Source: Halichondria panicea
Lineage: Eukaryota; Porifera; Demospongiae; Suberitida; Halichondriidae
Direction of reading: 5' to 3'
DNA: 64,000 bases
Assembly (NCBI RefSeq): GCF_963675165.1
Contig: NC_087382.1
Coordinates: 4,193,963-4,257,962, forward strand
Shown here: positions 36,667-48,177 of the stretch, in pieces
How the letters are laid out: the number at the start of each line of letters is the position of its first letter
Position numbering within the stretch: the stretch's first letter is position 1
Position numbers and translations under genes: made by a program
Notes under the pieces: model-generated
Databases searched by the model: none
The model's input: only the letters and a program-made list of their open reading frames with translations
What the model was told of the DNA's origin: nothing

Positions 36667-39447
36667 ATGAACCGATGCTGTACAAAGTTATTCCTCGTAA
36701 TATTTGCCTTAATTAATTCTCCTTGTTCTCTGCAACGGTGTCACTGGTAAGTCCAAAAACTAATATACAAAAACGAGCTTTAATTTCTAGGCTACTGCTT
36801 GATAGATGATCTATATTTTTTTCTATTCCAGCCGGTAGTTTTGTTTCTGTGCCTGAAAATGTGACTGTTTATTCTGGGGAAATGGCAAGACTTACATGTA
36901 AGGTAACTCAGAGTGGACAGAGCGGACTCTACTGGCTGATTACTGAGGAGCGTTTGCTACCAAGTAATCTCCCAGACTTCTATCAAGCAAGTAGATATAT
37001 CTGGAGTCCTGAAGGATTTGATGACCCATACACAACTTCCATAGCTTTGGAGATGATTGGAATATCTGAAACCGATAATACATCAGTGGAGTGTATAGGA
37101 CATTATTCGAATGCAGGATACATTCTCAGTGATAAAGTGTACCTAAGGGTACAAGGTAAAAATAGTTATAAGTACATGTACGTGTATATTTCGAGGTCCT
37201 GGTTAAGCATGTAGATCTACCGCACCCACGAATTTAATATCGTATGCTGCTGCTATTCCGCGAAAGTTTATATCCTTGAAATATACCCGCTATATGGTAT
37301 ATAGACACTAGTTGATAAGATCTATATGGAAAGTACATGGGAAAAGTGCCTCAGAGCAGGTATACTATGGGACTTAGTATACTAGTATTCTGTTGTCAAG
37401 TAATTGTATTGTAGTCAAGCCTCGAGGGCAAGGTTTGCGCGTGTGCACTAGATCTAGACACTGTTCTGTCGGTGTCCATGTGATTTACAAGCCCTCAGCC
37501 ACCCTCGCTATACACTCGGGATATTAAATCAGTGCCCATAGACAAAACAGTGTCTAACTACTATGTATAGGCGGACCATAACAAGTATGTGGAGCTAGAG
37601 CTTTATCTAGAAATGATTACCATGGACAGTGGAGTCATCTTTTAGCTTGTAGAAGTTGGTCTATATAAGTTTGTATCAGCACAATACACGAGAAATCGAG
37701 AGATTCTCTTAAAAATAGGGCTCCGAAAATGGTGTTCGTTTCAGTATTGCTACTGTTATTTTCCGGCAGGCGTTCATTTCCAAGGAGAGCATAACTTTTA
37801 CTATCTGCTGTTTATTTCGTACAAAGTACAAAAAATGATAACCATGCATGTCACTTGTGTGAATTAAAAGAAAAAAACGACATAAGTGTTCACTAAACAA
37901 CCTCTGATATTAGATTTGTTGCTCGTGTCACATTGTAGGAATTCTCAATGCTCCAAGTAATCTGGCAAGCTCTGCGGTAATCAATGACTCAGTGCTGATA
38001 ACCTGGACTCCTCCCTCTACTCTGCCGGGTACTACCATGAGCTTCACAGTCAACGCATCAGTCGAAGACCACTCAGAAACCTTTACTACCTCTCAACACG
38101 ACTTCCTTATCAGCCTATGTGATCTTGGTGTTAGCGGTTGTTACTCCAATTGTGAGCTGAGTGTGTCTGTGAGAAGTATCAACCAAGCTGGTGAAGGAGA
38201 ACCAACATCCATCACTGTTCCTGTCCAACCGTTCTTATGTGATGGAGCTGAACATGGTATAATATGTACATTTATGCAGTGTATTGTCATTGACTTTGTT
38301 CCTCTTAATTGTGCGTGTCTGTGCAGATAGACCAGGACTCCCTACAGACCTTGTAGCCAGTGCTCTGGACGACTCTCTATCTGTGTCTTGGTCACGCCCC
38401 TCCTCCAGTCACCCCATTTCCCACTATAGTGTGGATGTATGGGATACTCAGACAGAGTCCCTAATAGCCAATGGAACTGAAATTACTGATCTGCAGTATA
38501 CACTGGAGTACATGGCTGTGGGCATAGATACATGCAATAGAAGTTATAACGTTGTAATCAGTGTTTGTGGGGTGAATGTTGCTGGTAAAGGCAAGACTGC
38601 AAACACAACTATGGCAATACAACAAAACATGCAGTCGTGTCCTACTACTTCTGGTAATATCTTTGGCTATAATATTGTACATAATTCCCTGAATTGTTTA
38701 TGCCAGATTGTGGTAATCTTGATCTGTTATAGAATTAAGCATTGAGTTTTCTGGTACATACGTATGTATATACAAGGTACTTTGCCCATTAATATGTATA
38801 CTTAAATTCAAATAGTTAATTTTCATTTGTCTTTCTCATACAGTTGTAGAAAGTGTCACAACTCCACAAGTATCTGCCTCAACCCATTCGCCACATCATT
38901 TCCCCCAAGGTTTGTTGTGTCTGTATTATTGGCTGGTTAATATACACAAAACTTAGTGTATGTATTGACTCTTTGTTCTTTGAACTACAGATCTAGTGCC
39001 ACACCTCATGCCAATTGTTGCTGGTGGTGTAACAGCCGTAGTACTACTGATGATTTTGGCAGGTATACTGATAATAATTGTGTATAATTATAGCCTCCTT
39101 GCAATTGTCTCTTACTCAATTTAAACATTCTCCAGTTACTGTTGCAGTATGTATTTGTGTGAAAAGAAGAAACAAGATAGATGGTAAAGTTGCCGGCAAC
39201 ACTGTAATCCTATGAAATGTTTGCTTCCAACTTATTTTTTGCAGATGATTCTAAACGATCATCCTTTGAGACTGGAAAGAATCCATCATACGGATATTCC
39301 CCTCCTCTAACAAAGAATCCATGTTATGAAAAACCGCATCAGTACGAGTCAATTGACCCAGTTTACAGTACCGTAACTGAGGTTAAAGTTCAACCACACC
39401 CAACGGGTGTACCTTCCCAATTATACCCGGCTCATGAGAATGCGTAG
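36667..39447 (+). CDS. Ig + two FN3 transmembrane receptor with tyrosine-rich tail (R2)
   Basis: Eight exons, 36667-36746, 36839-37155, 37939-38256, 38327-38653, 38844-38909, 38991-39062, 39136-39183 and 39245-39447, give 476 aa; all introns after the first are phase 1. Residues 1-22 are a signal peptide. About 27-132 is an Ig-like domain (LTCKV, GLYWL, SVECIG). About 133-238 and 239-347 are FN3-like (NAPSNLASS/ITWTPP/GEGEPTS; PGLPTDLVA/VSWSRP/NVAGKGK). A Ser/Thr linker, a transmembrane helix (about 376-401, then KRRNK) and a 75-aa tail follow. The tail has PSYGYSPPL, NPCYEK, HQYESIDPVYSTV: several Tyr in SH2-type context. Exon 2 is joined at ccggtag; the other nearby acceptor (attccag) gives an immediate stop. 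Ligand unknown. Confidence 0.85.
37213..37301. mobile_element. Partial MITE, family 2, R2 intron 2
   Basis: cacccacgaatttaat...gaaatatacccgctatat, the right-hand end of the family whose complete copy is at 50103-50375. A similar partial left end is at 39745-39830 downstream of R2. Confidence 0.6.
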
Positions 39448-41725
39448 TACAACAAAACACAGAATTAACTGGCAGAATGGCCCAAACACAATAGCTTTTA
39501 TATTATAGCTGATTAACTCAAGTTTGTCACTTACAGCGGAACTGTTGCCATGTCATACCTAGAAGCCCTATAATACTCTCACTATCTTGTAATTTGATGT
39601 AATTAGACACATGCAGTGTATTATTATCTGTGACATAATAAGAAACTGCCCATATAAGGAAACAACAACTATTACGTGTATAGCACTCAGTTGGGGGGGG
39701 GGTTCAAAATCTTGATAGCATTGTGACAAGTGACAATAATTATGTACCGTATAGCGGGTATATTTTGAGGGTATAAATGTTTTAGTGTGGTTTTCGTATT
39801 AGGCATGAACCGCGAAAATGTATATACACAGAACACTAATGTATACAGTCTGGTATCACTGTGTTCATGTTGCTAGCCTACCGGTATTATTGCATGTACA
39901 TAACATAACATAACTGTGGGGAGGGGGCCAGTGTGCATGTGTTTACGGGGGACCCGGAGTGAGGGGGGGGGGCAGAATGGTAAAATGGTATAGCTATGGA
40001 GTCTTCCTAAGAATTGAGGTGAACAACTTTGTTTTACCACAACTACACATGTCATCTGTTTGTGGTGCATGCATGACACAACACAGCCAACAAATAATAT
40101 AGGGGCGTGGTGCAACAACATTGTGTGTGTGGGAGGTGGATATTTAAAATTCATTACCAATAATCATGGACAGTATTGATCACCGTACTAAAGACTTCAG
40201 TAAAGTGGGAGCAAAAAAATAATTATAGATATTCACAATTAGAGGTCACATTAATTGTTGAACTGAACATTGGCTATAATTAAAACAAGTCCTCTCGCTT
40301 CATTTAATTCAGTGGTCACTGTATCAACTATGTGTGTCCAAACTTCTCTCTAGGGAATTTCCTTAATTGCTTCTCCCAGGGATTTCTGTAATATGTGCAT
40401 GTATGAATCAGATTTCTGTGTCAATAAACAATAAGCAATGGTTTCTTGCTTATCAGCATTATTCACCATGCAGTCATGCAATGTATTCGTTACAAAGGAT
40501 ATACAGTCAAAAGTGTCTCATTGTACACTTGCTTATCAATTCTCACAATTCTTAGTATCAGTGACATCATAATGTACTTTTAACCGGCCATGTTGACAAT
40601 TGAAAATAAACGTTACTTTTCTTCATTATTATGCAATGCCATAATTATATAACAGGTTTCTCACACAATTAGAACAATAATTATTGTGAAGAAGTCTATA
40701 TACATGTGAGAATCTCTATGCCTTGATAGCAATGGGTTTGCTGAGAATCTCACCATGCATGTAGCAGTTGCAGCACTGTTTACATGCACATAGTGCAAGG
40801 GATGTTATTACGTTACGTATAATTATATACTCATCATTACAACTGCATAATATAATTTGCACATTGCAGTGTCAGTTAGCGAATTACAACAAGAGTTTCT
40901 TGCACACACAACTAATGATACAAAATCCACCATTTAGACGGTCTACTCTCTCCTCAGCCTCGATTCCAGGCCACATTATAATACGTATTTTAATCCTACT
41001 ATCTCCTGAGTGAGGTATTGCTCTCACTGCATGGGTGGAGCAACAATTCAGCTTCATGGGTGGAGAGATGTATACAGACTCACCATGCATCCATCAAACA
41101 AACTGTGAAGCGTCATGCTGTATATGTACTATGGTGGTGAGGGATTTATGGCAACGTAAATCAACTCGCCCTCGGGCGTTGCACTGAATGTAATAATAGC
41201 TACCCAACGTTCACTGTTATAAGTGAGTACCAGGCATATTAGAATCTATTTTATGATATCATTGATGACAGAGCATGCACATAGGGACCTAACCCTAACC
41301 TTATTATCTAGCTGAGGTGTGTGATGGGCGTTCTAGTGAATCTAACAATGCACATAGAGCAGCATTCACCAGTTGTTCTCCTAACCGTTATAAAAGCGAA
41401 AACTCGGCCTGGGATCGAGGCTACATTCACCCCACGTTAAGCAGGGGCAAAACTAACTTTTTACTGTAATGACCTTAGGCTTATCGTAAATAGGAAATGA
41501 TCATGAATTTATAAAGCAATGATTAGTTTTTTGTCACCTTCAAAGATGGCCTACAAGTTTCATTTTTCAACTACTGTCTCATCCGTGAGGTACTAGATCT
41601 ATTTCTAAAAATTCACATTTACAAATATAAGTAGTCTGAAATTATGCATGCATGATGGATAGATGATAACAATGTCATGGAAAGCTGAATTACTGTTGTA
41701 AGCCAAGAAGTATTGTCGATTTAAG
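39448..41725. other. R2-R3 spacer; no gene seen
   Basis: Convergent 3' spacer. It holds a partial family 2 MITE (39745-39830), a G-run (39964-39972), a 53-bp dispersed repeat (41371-41423) and a segment around 40330-40460 that is repeated near 45140-45260. No convincing coding sequence. Confidence 0.6.
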
Positions 41726-44113
41726 TCACACAATTTCTTCGTAAATGTGCAGTTCGTTATCAGAATTGCATCCATATGCATCATTAACTTTCATTGGTAA
41801 ACTTATGCCGTAGGCTTCATTTTCTCGCAGATTCACATTTTGATGTTCATTTGATCGCTGTCTCTTTTTTACAATCACAAGTATTTTGATGATTGCAACT
41901 GACACTCCTGCATTATGAATGAGACTAAAAATGTTTTGGCGGCATAATAGAAGTACATACCACATATTTGTGCTATTACAGCAGCAACAGGAGCAATCAC
42001 AGTCCACATAATTTCCGAATCTGTATCTGAATATGCATGCATGGTGTAATATATTATGACAGCGTAGTTGACGTTGGATACATACATACCCTGAGTAGTC
42101 CCGGTCGTAGTTTCCGTAGTTGCTTTTCTGGTGAATATATACATATCCTGAGTAGTCCCGGTCGTAGTTTCCGTACTTGTTTCTCTGGTGGATACATACA
42201 TACCCTGAGTATAGTCCCGGTCGTAGTTTCCGTAGTTGTTTCTCTGGTGGATACATACATACCCTGAGTAGTCCCGGTCGTAGTTTCCGTACTTGTTTCT
42301 CTGGTGGATACATACATACCCTGAGTAGTCCCGGTCGTAGTTTCCATACTTGTTTCTCTGGTGGATACATACATATCCTGAGTAGTCCCGGTCGTAGTTT
42401 CCGTAGTTGTTTCTCTGATGGATACATACATATCCTGAGTAGTCCCGGTCGTAGTTTCCGTAGTTGAGGGTTTTGTGCTCGGTCTGGTTGTTTTAATAGT
42501 TGTAGTGCCTAATGGATAAGTGATATTATTATAGTATTCACTGACTGCATTGCTCCATTCATACCTGCATCAGGGGTAGTGGGTATGACTGTACCTGTTC
42601 GGTCTTCAGTCACATGAAATAGAGATTACATTACATATGAAGCAAATGCACACCTGCATCATGCGTGTGCACAACTTGTGTAAAGAATCATGCAGTGAAC
42701 GTTTAGTGCCTCGAAAATAACCAGCTATTATGGTAAGTTACATTATAGAAGTGCAATAAATAGTGCAATATGTCTATATACGAGCTCTTCAACATACCCT
42801 GTTCATCGGTTAATTGAAGAAGAATCAATAAAGTTTGCTGACTATGAATAACCCGGCTACCATCAGATGACATTGTCAGCGCTAAATATTTCACTCGAGT
42901 ATTATTGTTGAACTTGCTTGGATTAGGAATATATATGTTGATCTGTCTATTTGTGATTCGTTCAATCCATATATTTGTCTTATTATCGTACCTACACTGA
43001 TGATAATATAATGAAGGCCTTTCACAATTTGAATCTGAACATAATTGTATATCAACAATGTTAGCGATGTCATTTACGATACAGCTAGCAAATCCCATTT
43101 GTTGAGTTGATCTAATAGTATAGCTACTCTCAGGACAGAGAACGAAATCTGCATGTAAAATAATGTATATAATTATGTAACAGTAACACAATTACTCTAT
43201 ACTATATATAATACATACCACAGAATACTGAGAACAAATGAACACTCTTCTCTCAAATTGGTGTCAACTGTCAACACACCAAAATTAACGAATAAGAAAT
43301 TACCACAATTGCGTCAGCATACCGGGTATATTTCGAGGGTATATGCATGTTTGTGGTTTTCGCGGATTAAGCATGTACCGCAAACATTTATAACTGTGAT
43401 TGAAATATAATATCGCATGCTGCAAAAGGCTGCTATTTCACGAAAATCAAGTCCACGAAAACCTTTCTAAAGGCATTTCCACGAAAATTTATATACCCTC
43501 GAAATATACCCGCTACACGATAACTTATAGGTGTGCAATGTCTGGATATAACAGGAGCAAATCCTCTAAACTATGTATGTACATTGCATGCATGCATGCT
43601 CATGCACACATAAAAAACTCACAATCTTCACAGCCCTCTGTGGTAGAAAAATTATTCCAGCCTTGAAATGGCCCGATTAAGCTATAGTACAACTCTCGTC
43701 TTGAGCGATACAGTAACAAGTTAGAGACTGCATGAAAGAGAAAAACACTCTGACACTGCATCACCATAGTAAACTAAACTATAATAAAGCTCGGCTATAG
43801 GTTGTGAATCACCAGTATATATATAAAATGTCTATAGTCTGTTAAGTCAGCATCTTATACAATGCTACCCAATCTATAAACTGCTCTGTTTATATGTGCC
43901 ATAATTATGGCAGCCAGTTCATGCAACTCTCATGTGCTGTAGAAGCTATTATACAATTATATGTAGTGAATAGTTAACCTCGTGCAGTCTGCTAGATCAC
44001 ATAGGTATACAAGTATAATTATAGATCTATATAATAATTATGGTCATATAATTATAGTATAAGCTTACCTTAAAAGACAGTATTGCCAAGATGTATGCAT
44101 AAAACTTCGCCAT
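41726..44113 (-). CDS. Repeat-stalk transmembrane receptor with NEAYGI/YEEI tail (R3)
   Basis: Seven exons: 44113-44069, 43755-43623, 43148-42798, 42594-42565, 42508-42263 (preferred), 42020-41961, 41907-41726; 348 aa. Phases 0 then 1 throughout. MAKFYAYILAILSFK starts a signal peptide; exon 2 holds WNNFSTTEGC; exon 3 is the six-Cys-type ectodomain shared with R1, R4 and R5 (FVLCPE, FASCIV, IQLCSD). Then follow a Thr-rich stalk with a 19-aa repeat, a transmembrane helix spanning the exon 6/7 junction, KKRQR, and a tail ending NEAYGISLP, NDAYGC, HIYEEIV. YEEI is the classic Src-type SH2 ligand form. The donor after stalk unit 4 (or 5) must be used: later donors lie beyond a 2-bp insertion and lead to a stop in the TM exon. 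Confidence 0.78.
42083..42475 (-). repeat. 57-bp minisatellite in the R3 stalk exon, seven units
   Basis: Units start with ctgagta at 42091, 42148, 42205, 42264, 42321, 42378 and 42435: all steps are 57 bp except one of 59 (unit 3 has a 2-bp insertion). On the minus strand a unit encodes MYVSTRETTTETTTGTTQG. Units 1, 3, 4 and 5 also contain a CAGG|GTATGT donor at the same place. Confidence 0.92.
43321..43520. mobile_element. MITE, family 2, in R3 intron 2
   Basis: accgggtatatttcgagggt at the left and ccctcgaaatatacccgcta at the right, with the ggttttcgcggatta interior typical of this family. Confidence 0.75.
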
Positions 44114-44444
44114 CGGGCTAGCTTGATAATGCAACACTAAGGTGTTTTGCACAAGTTTTAAAGTTGGGTAATTTTGGTTGAGCTTTCCTAAAAAACTTAG
44201 CTATGTGTATCTAGATCTAATTGCATGTAGTTAGCAAAATATAGAAATCTGAAGTGCATGGACTCAATTGACAATTTCTATATTTTACTGCTAGACTATA
44301 ACATAATTATAGTGCTGTGTCTGGCAGGCATTGTGTATAAAGCCTTATAAGTTTTCACTTGAGTCTTACTAAATTTAGCTAGTGCATGCATGGTATAATA
44401 TACATTTAGGTAAAAACTACAATAGCACCATACTTTAATTTTTA

Positions 44445-44640
44445 GTTCCAACTTGTTTTGCACAAGATTCTAAAACAATTATCCATTGCATGCATGAGAC
44501 TGGAAAGAATCCATCATATACGGAGATCCTCCTCCTCTAACAAAGAATCCATGTTATGAAGAGCTGCCACATTTGTATGAGTCAATTGACCCAGATTACA
44601 TGCTAAGGTTGTATACAAGCACTCAGTTGAGGGGCTCAAA
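44445..44640 (+). pseudogene. Relic of the R2 cytoplasmic-tail exon
   Basis: gagactggaaagaatccatc, tcctcctctaacaaagaatcc, atgttatgaag and gagtcaattgacccaga match R2 exon 8 (39240-39390) and the intron end before it. The acceptor is lost (tttgcacaag for tttgcagatg) and small indels break the frame. It is part of a segmental copy of the R2 3' end plus the R3-type gene, since R4 follows in the same relative place as R3 does after R2. Confidence 0.85.
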
Positions 44641-45791
44641 ATCCTAATAGTACAGCACTATGCAGTACTGTGTGCATGTGTGTATGCATATGTGCATGCA
44701 GGCTACCGATGGCCCCAGAGATTGAAGACCGATATAGAGGAACCGGGATATAGGGTCAGCTATGGAGATCAGTGGCTGCATGTGCAAGTATGTGTGTGCA
44801 TGTGTATGTGTGTGTGCATAATGTCATAAACAGAAAACTATACATACTTGCAAAGTGCTGGCGCATGTACATAGCTATAATATGACACAGCGAACGAAGC
44901 TATACGTTTTGCAACCACACAACGGTTATGGGGGACACAGTTAAAATTCTATATGCACCTCATGCTCATAATCATTATAGGCACATGTCAGAGGTATTGC
45001 ATGTGATCCCCGTTTCATGAGTATAATAATAATTATAGCATTCGTCATGCTTTCGTATACAAAATTAATATTCACTTTCATTGATATAAGATTGATACAC
45101 CAAAACATTTAGGCAGAATTATAATCGGTATAAAGAGTCATCAAACTTCTCTCCAGGGAATTGCTTCTCCCAACGATAATGTACGGGCATGTATGAATCA
45201 GATTTCCAGGTAAATAATAAACAATCAACAATGGTTTTCTTGCTTATCAGCAATATTCACCGTAAATATGTTCATATAATATAATAAACAGTCAACAGTC
45301 AACAGTCAGTATTGTGCGCACAAACAGTTCTTAGTAATTATGACATAACTAAGATTGATTGACTCACATCAGAGACCTGCAACATGAAATGCTGACAAAT
45401 TCTTAATTAATTTCCAAAATGCCTTCTTTTCGGCAGTATAATAGTTAGCTTGATAGAAGTATATATACCAGGGCATCCTGTACAGGGATCACCCCTACAC
45501 ACATTCATGCACACCCTCACACCGTCACACCTCATCCCAATACCTTACACGGCTCGTCCCCCCTGATATACATGTGAGTATATACGTCATTATATATGCA
45601 TGATGGGAGGGTTAAGGGTTACAACCTAACTATAGGTCTATCTAAAATAATAATTCTATCGCATGCAGCAAATTATTATGAAAAGTGGAGGTATACACTG
45701 AAACAGATGTGCATGTGATTGATTTGTATTTAGCTAAGTACTGAACAGTACTTCTTGGACTATAATTATGTATGAGCGTGCATGCTTCATT
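44641..45791. other. Spacer before R4; partial copy of the R2-R3 spacer
   Basis: Around 45140-45260 the words aaacttctctccagggaatt, ttgcttctccca, gcatgtatgaatcagatttc and gcttatcagcaatattcacc match 40340-40470. No gene seen. Confidence 0.7.
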
Positions 45792-48033
45792 CTATGCAGT
45801 TCCATGGGCTTCAAGTTCCACTCGACTTTCAAGTACAATTTCTTCATAGATGTGCTGTTCTTCATTGGAACTGCAGCCATATGCATTATTGATTTTCATT
45901 GATAAACGTATGCCATAGGCTTCATTTTCTTCCAGGTCTACATCAGGATCTTGATGAGGAGTTGACCTCCATTGTTGCTTCTTTATTATCAAGAGCACTA
46001 TGATCAATGTAGCTGACGCACCTATACAGATTGAAAGAGATCTGTAACTATTAGCAGTTTTACAGTATAAATATATAAGGCATCATATCTCGCTCGTACC
46101 CAATGTAAAAGCTATTACAGCAGGAGTTGTAACAGCAGCAATCGTAATTATCACGTCTGAATCTGCATGAGTAAATCAGTGTTGCCATAATAATATACAA
46201 TGCAGTGCAGGTGTATATATATATATATATATACCAGATTGTGTATGTCTAGTTGTCACAGATCCACTAGTACTCGGTGCCATGGATTCACTGGTAATCA
46301 GGGTCACAGATCCACTAGTACTCGGTGCCACGGATTCACTGGTAGTCAGGGTCACAGATCCACTAGCACTCGGTGCCACGGATTCACTGGTAGTCAGGGT
46401 CACAGATCCACTAGTACTCGGTGCCACGGATTCACTGGTAGTCAGGGTCACAGATTCACTAGTACTCGGTGCCACGGATTCACTGGTAGTCAGGGTCACA
46501 GATCCACTAGTACTCGGTGCCACGGATTCACTGGTAGTCAGGGTCACAGATCCACTAGTACTCGGTGCCACAGATTCACTGGTAGCCAGGGTCACAGATC
46601 CACTAGTACTCGGTGCCACGGATTCACTGGTAGTCAGGGTCACAGATCCCGGTTCATTATTCCCTATATATATACACGGGTGACTATATATACTGTAATA
46701 TACATAGTACAACTACCTGTCACCAATAATCCGGGATAGAGCAGCTTGTATTTACTCACTATAATTATACTTCTGACTTAGGTCAACCCTATACACAGCT
46801 TCGGTTCCAGGCCAATTTTTCTTGAAAAATCGGGCCGGGGCCGAGGCTAGGTCAACCCAATCTCTACTATAATTATATAAGCATGCAAGAATGCCTAGGA
46901 TTCCAGCCTAGATTAAACGACTTGCGTAAGCATGGTATTGAATTAAGAGCAAAAGAAAATAATAGATACATCACCCTCATTAATTTTTAGTCAGCATGCA
47001 GCTGTAAATATAGGATAACCTTATAATAATTATAGCCTAGACCCATGCATATATATAGCTGGTGGTTTGCACACTTAATTGTACAACTACGTGTAAATTT
47101 CATCATACATAACTATATGGAACTTACCGTATCTGACAATAAAATTAAAACGCTCTAGCTCTTTCATCATTAAAAATGTGGTCCCTGTGTACTATGCATT
47201 GAATCGAAATTTCACAACTATTTATCACATTGTAGTTCTCAATGTACACAGTTACATGTCGGTTAAAGTCTGTCACAGGTCTTACATACACTATATTAAT
47301 GCCTGGAATAGTAGTACTGCTCTGAAAACAACGGCTTAATCCTATGTTGTTAAATATAGCTCCTGGGCCACAACCACAGCCACATTCAGCTGTTCTCACA
47401 GAAACTGCTGCTCTTTCCTCTGCTTGGCATGTTACAAACAGAACATTACTATCGACGCCAATGGCTTGATTCACAACTTCCATCGGAGGGCAAAGTTTCA
47501 AGTCTGTAATAAAGAGCCATGGCAAGTAACCTAAGGAAGAATCAGATGCAATGGCAGTGTAGTAAATTATAAAATTATGGTGAGAAATCTCAGTATATTG
47601 GTAGTGGAGAGGGAAGTACTTATAATTATTAAATATAATTATTATTATAAGCCATAATTACTAGTCAACCAGTCAATAACTGTAACATATGGCCCACTGT
47701 AAGCAACGATTGGCGCAAGAAGATGCATGGATCCCATAAAAATGTAGCCGAACCTCCTGTACTGATATATAAGATAAAACTCACTCTGCTGAGTCCCCTG
47801 CTGACACTGATTTGTAGACTTGTTTATCGCACCAGTAAGACCAATCAGTTCATTTCCATTGCACAACAGCTCCTGTCCATGAACGGTAGAAACGTAAGCT
47901 AGTAGATCTACCTGTAGCCAATAGAACGTATGGTATAAATCTAATCATCAGCACATGATAAGAAAACAAATATACATCAATATAAATTTACTGAAGCAAA
48001 TAGTAGCAGCAGGTCTATTATTAATGTTGCCAT
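45792..48033 (-). CDS. Repeat-stalk transmembrane receptor with NEAYGI/YEEI tail, one frameshift (R4)
   Basis: Six exons: 48033-47992, 47911-47785, 47503-47128, 46663-46235, 46162-46100, 46021-45792. Signal peptide MATLIIDLLLLFAS; exon 2 Cys-bearing; exon 3 the shared six-Cys-type domain (LKLCPP, VTCQAE, SIQCIV); exon 4 a Ser/Thr stalk of 16-aa repeats; a transmembrane helix across exons 5/6; and a tail with NEAYGIRLS, NNAYGC and HIYEEIV. All phases fit the R3 plan except exon 3, whose 376 nt is one base too long: read straight it stops at ARAF*, while a one-base shift near 47150 restores the expected frame to the donor ATACG|GTAAGT. With that shift the product would be 421 aa. Either a young pseudogene or an assembly error. 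Confidence 0.68.
46254..46650 (-). repeat. 48-bp minisatellite in the R4 stalk exon, about eight units
   Basis: The plus-strand word cactagtactcggtgcca recurs every 48 bp. Each unit encodes 16 residues of the form ESVAPSTSGSVTLTTS, with few substitutions. Forty-eight is a multiple of three, so unit number can vary without breaking the frame. Ser/Thr density suggests an O-glycosylated stalk. Confidence 0.92.
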
Positions 48034-48177
48034 TAGCTGTATAGAGTTAACAATTATTCTAACTGCAGTAAGCGCAGCGACACCGTTGCACGATATTTGC
48101 TTTTGATACTCATGATCTTTACCTACTCTACTAAACGCTTACTTCTTCCTGACTCCTGATTTGCTTTTGATGTCATC
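48034..48177. repeat. Direct repeat, left copy, flanking a retroelement ORF
   Basis: 48099-48168 (ttgatactcatgatctttac, ctactctactaaacg, ttcctgactcctgatttgct) is repeated at 49188-49281, where it is itself partly doubled. The retroelement coding segment lies between the copies. Confidence 0.8.

Noticed and set aside
38327-38653. R2 exon 2 joined through the acceptor attccag at about 36832
   Set aside because: It gives an in-frame stop two codons on; the acceptor ccggtag seven bases later keeps the frame (coordinates of this entry mark another R2 exon used as phase control).
41726-41907. ITAM in R3 and R4 tails
   Set aside because: The first tyrosines are followed by GIS/GIR and GCN/GCS, so no YxxL/I precedes YEEI at 6-8 residues; only R7 fits the ITAM spacing.
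42177-42467. Plus-strand frame with SSPGRSFR repeats and a minus frame with EKQLRKLRPGLL repeats
   Set aside because: Alternative frames of the R3 stalk minisatellite; only the Thr-rich frame joins the upstream and downstream exons.
46200-46739. Plus-strand repeat protein frames (HRSTSTRCHGFTGSQG, VTDPLVLGATDSLVVR)
   Set aside because: The minus-strand frame fits splice sites and phases of R4, and the plus frames have no exon context.
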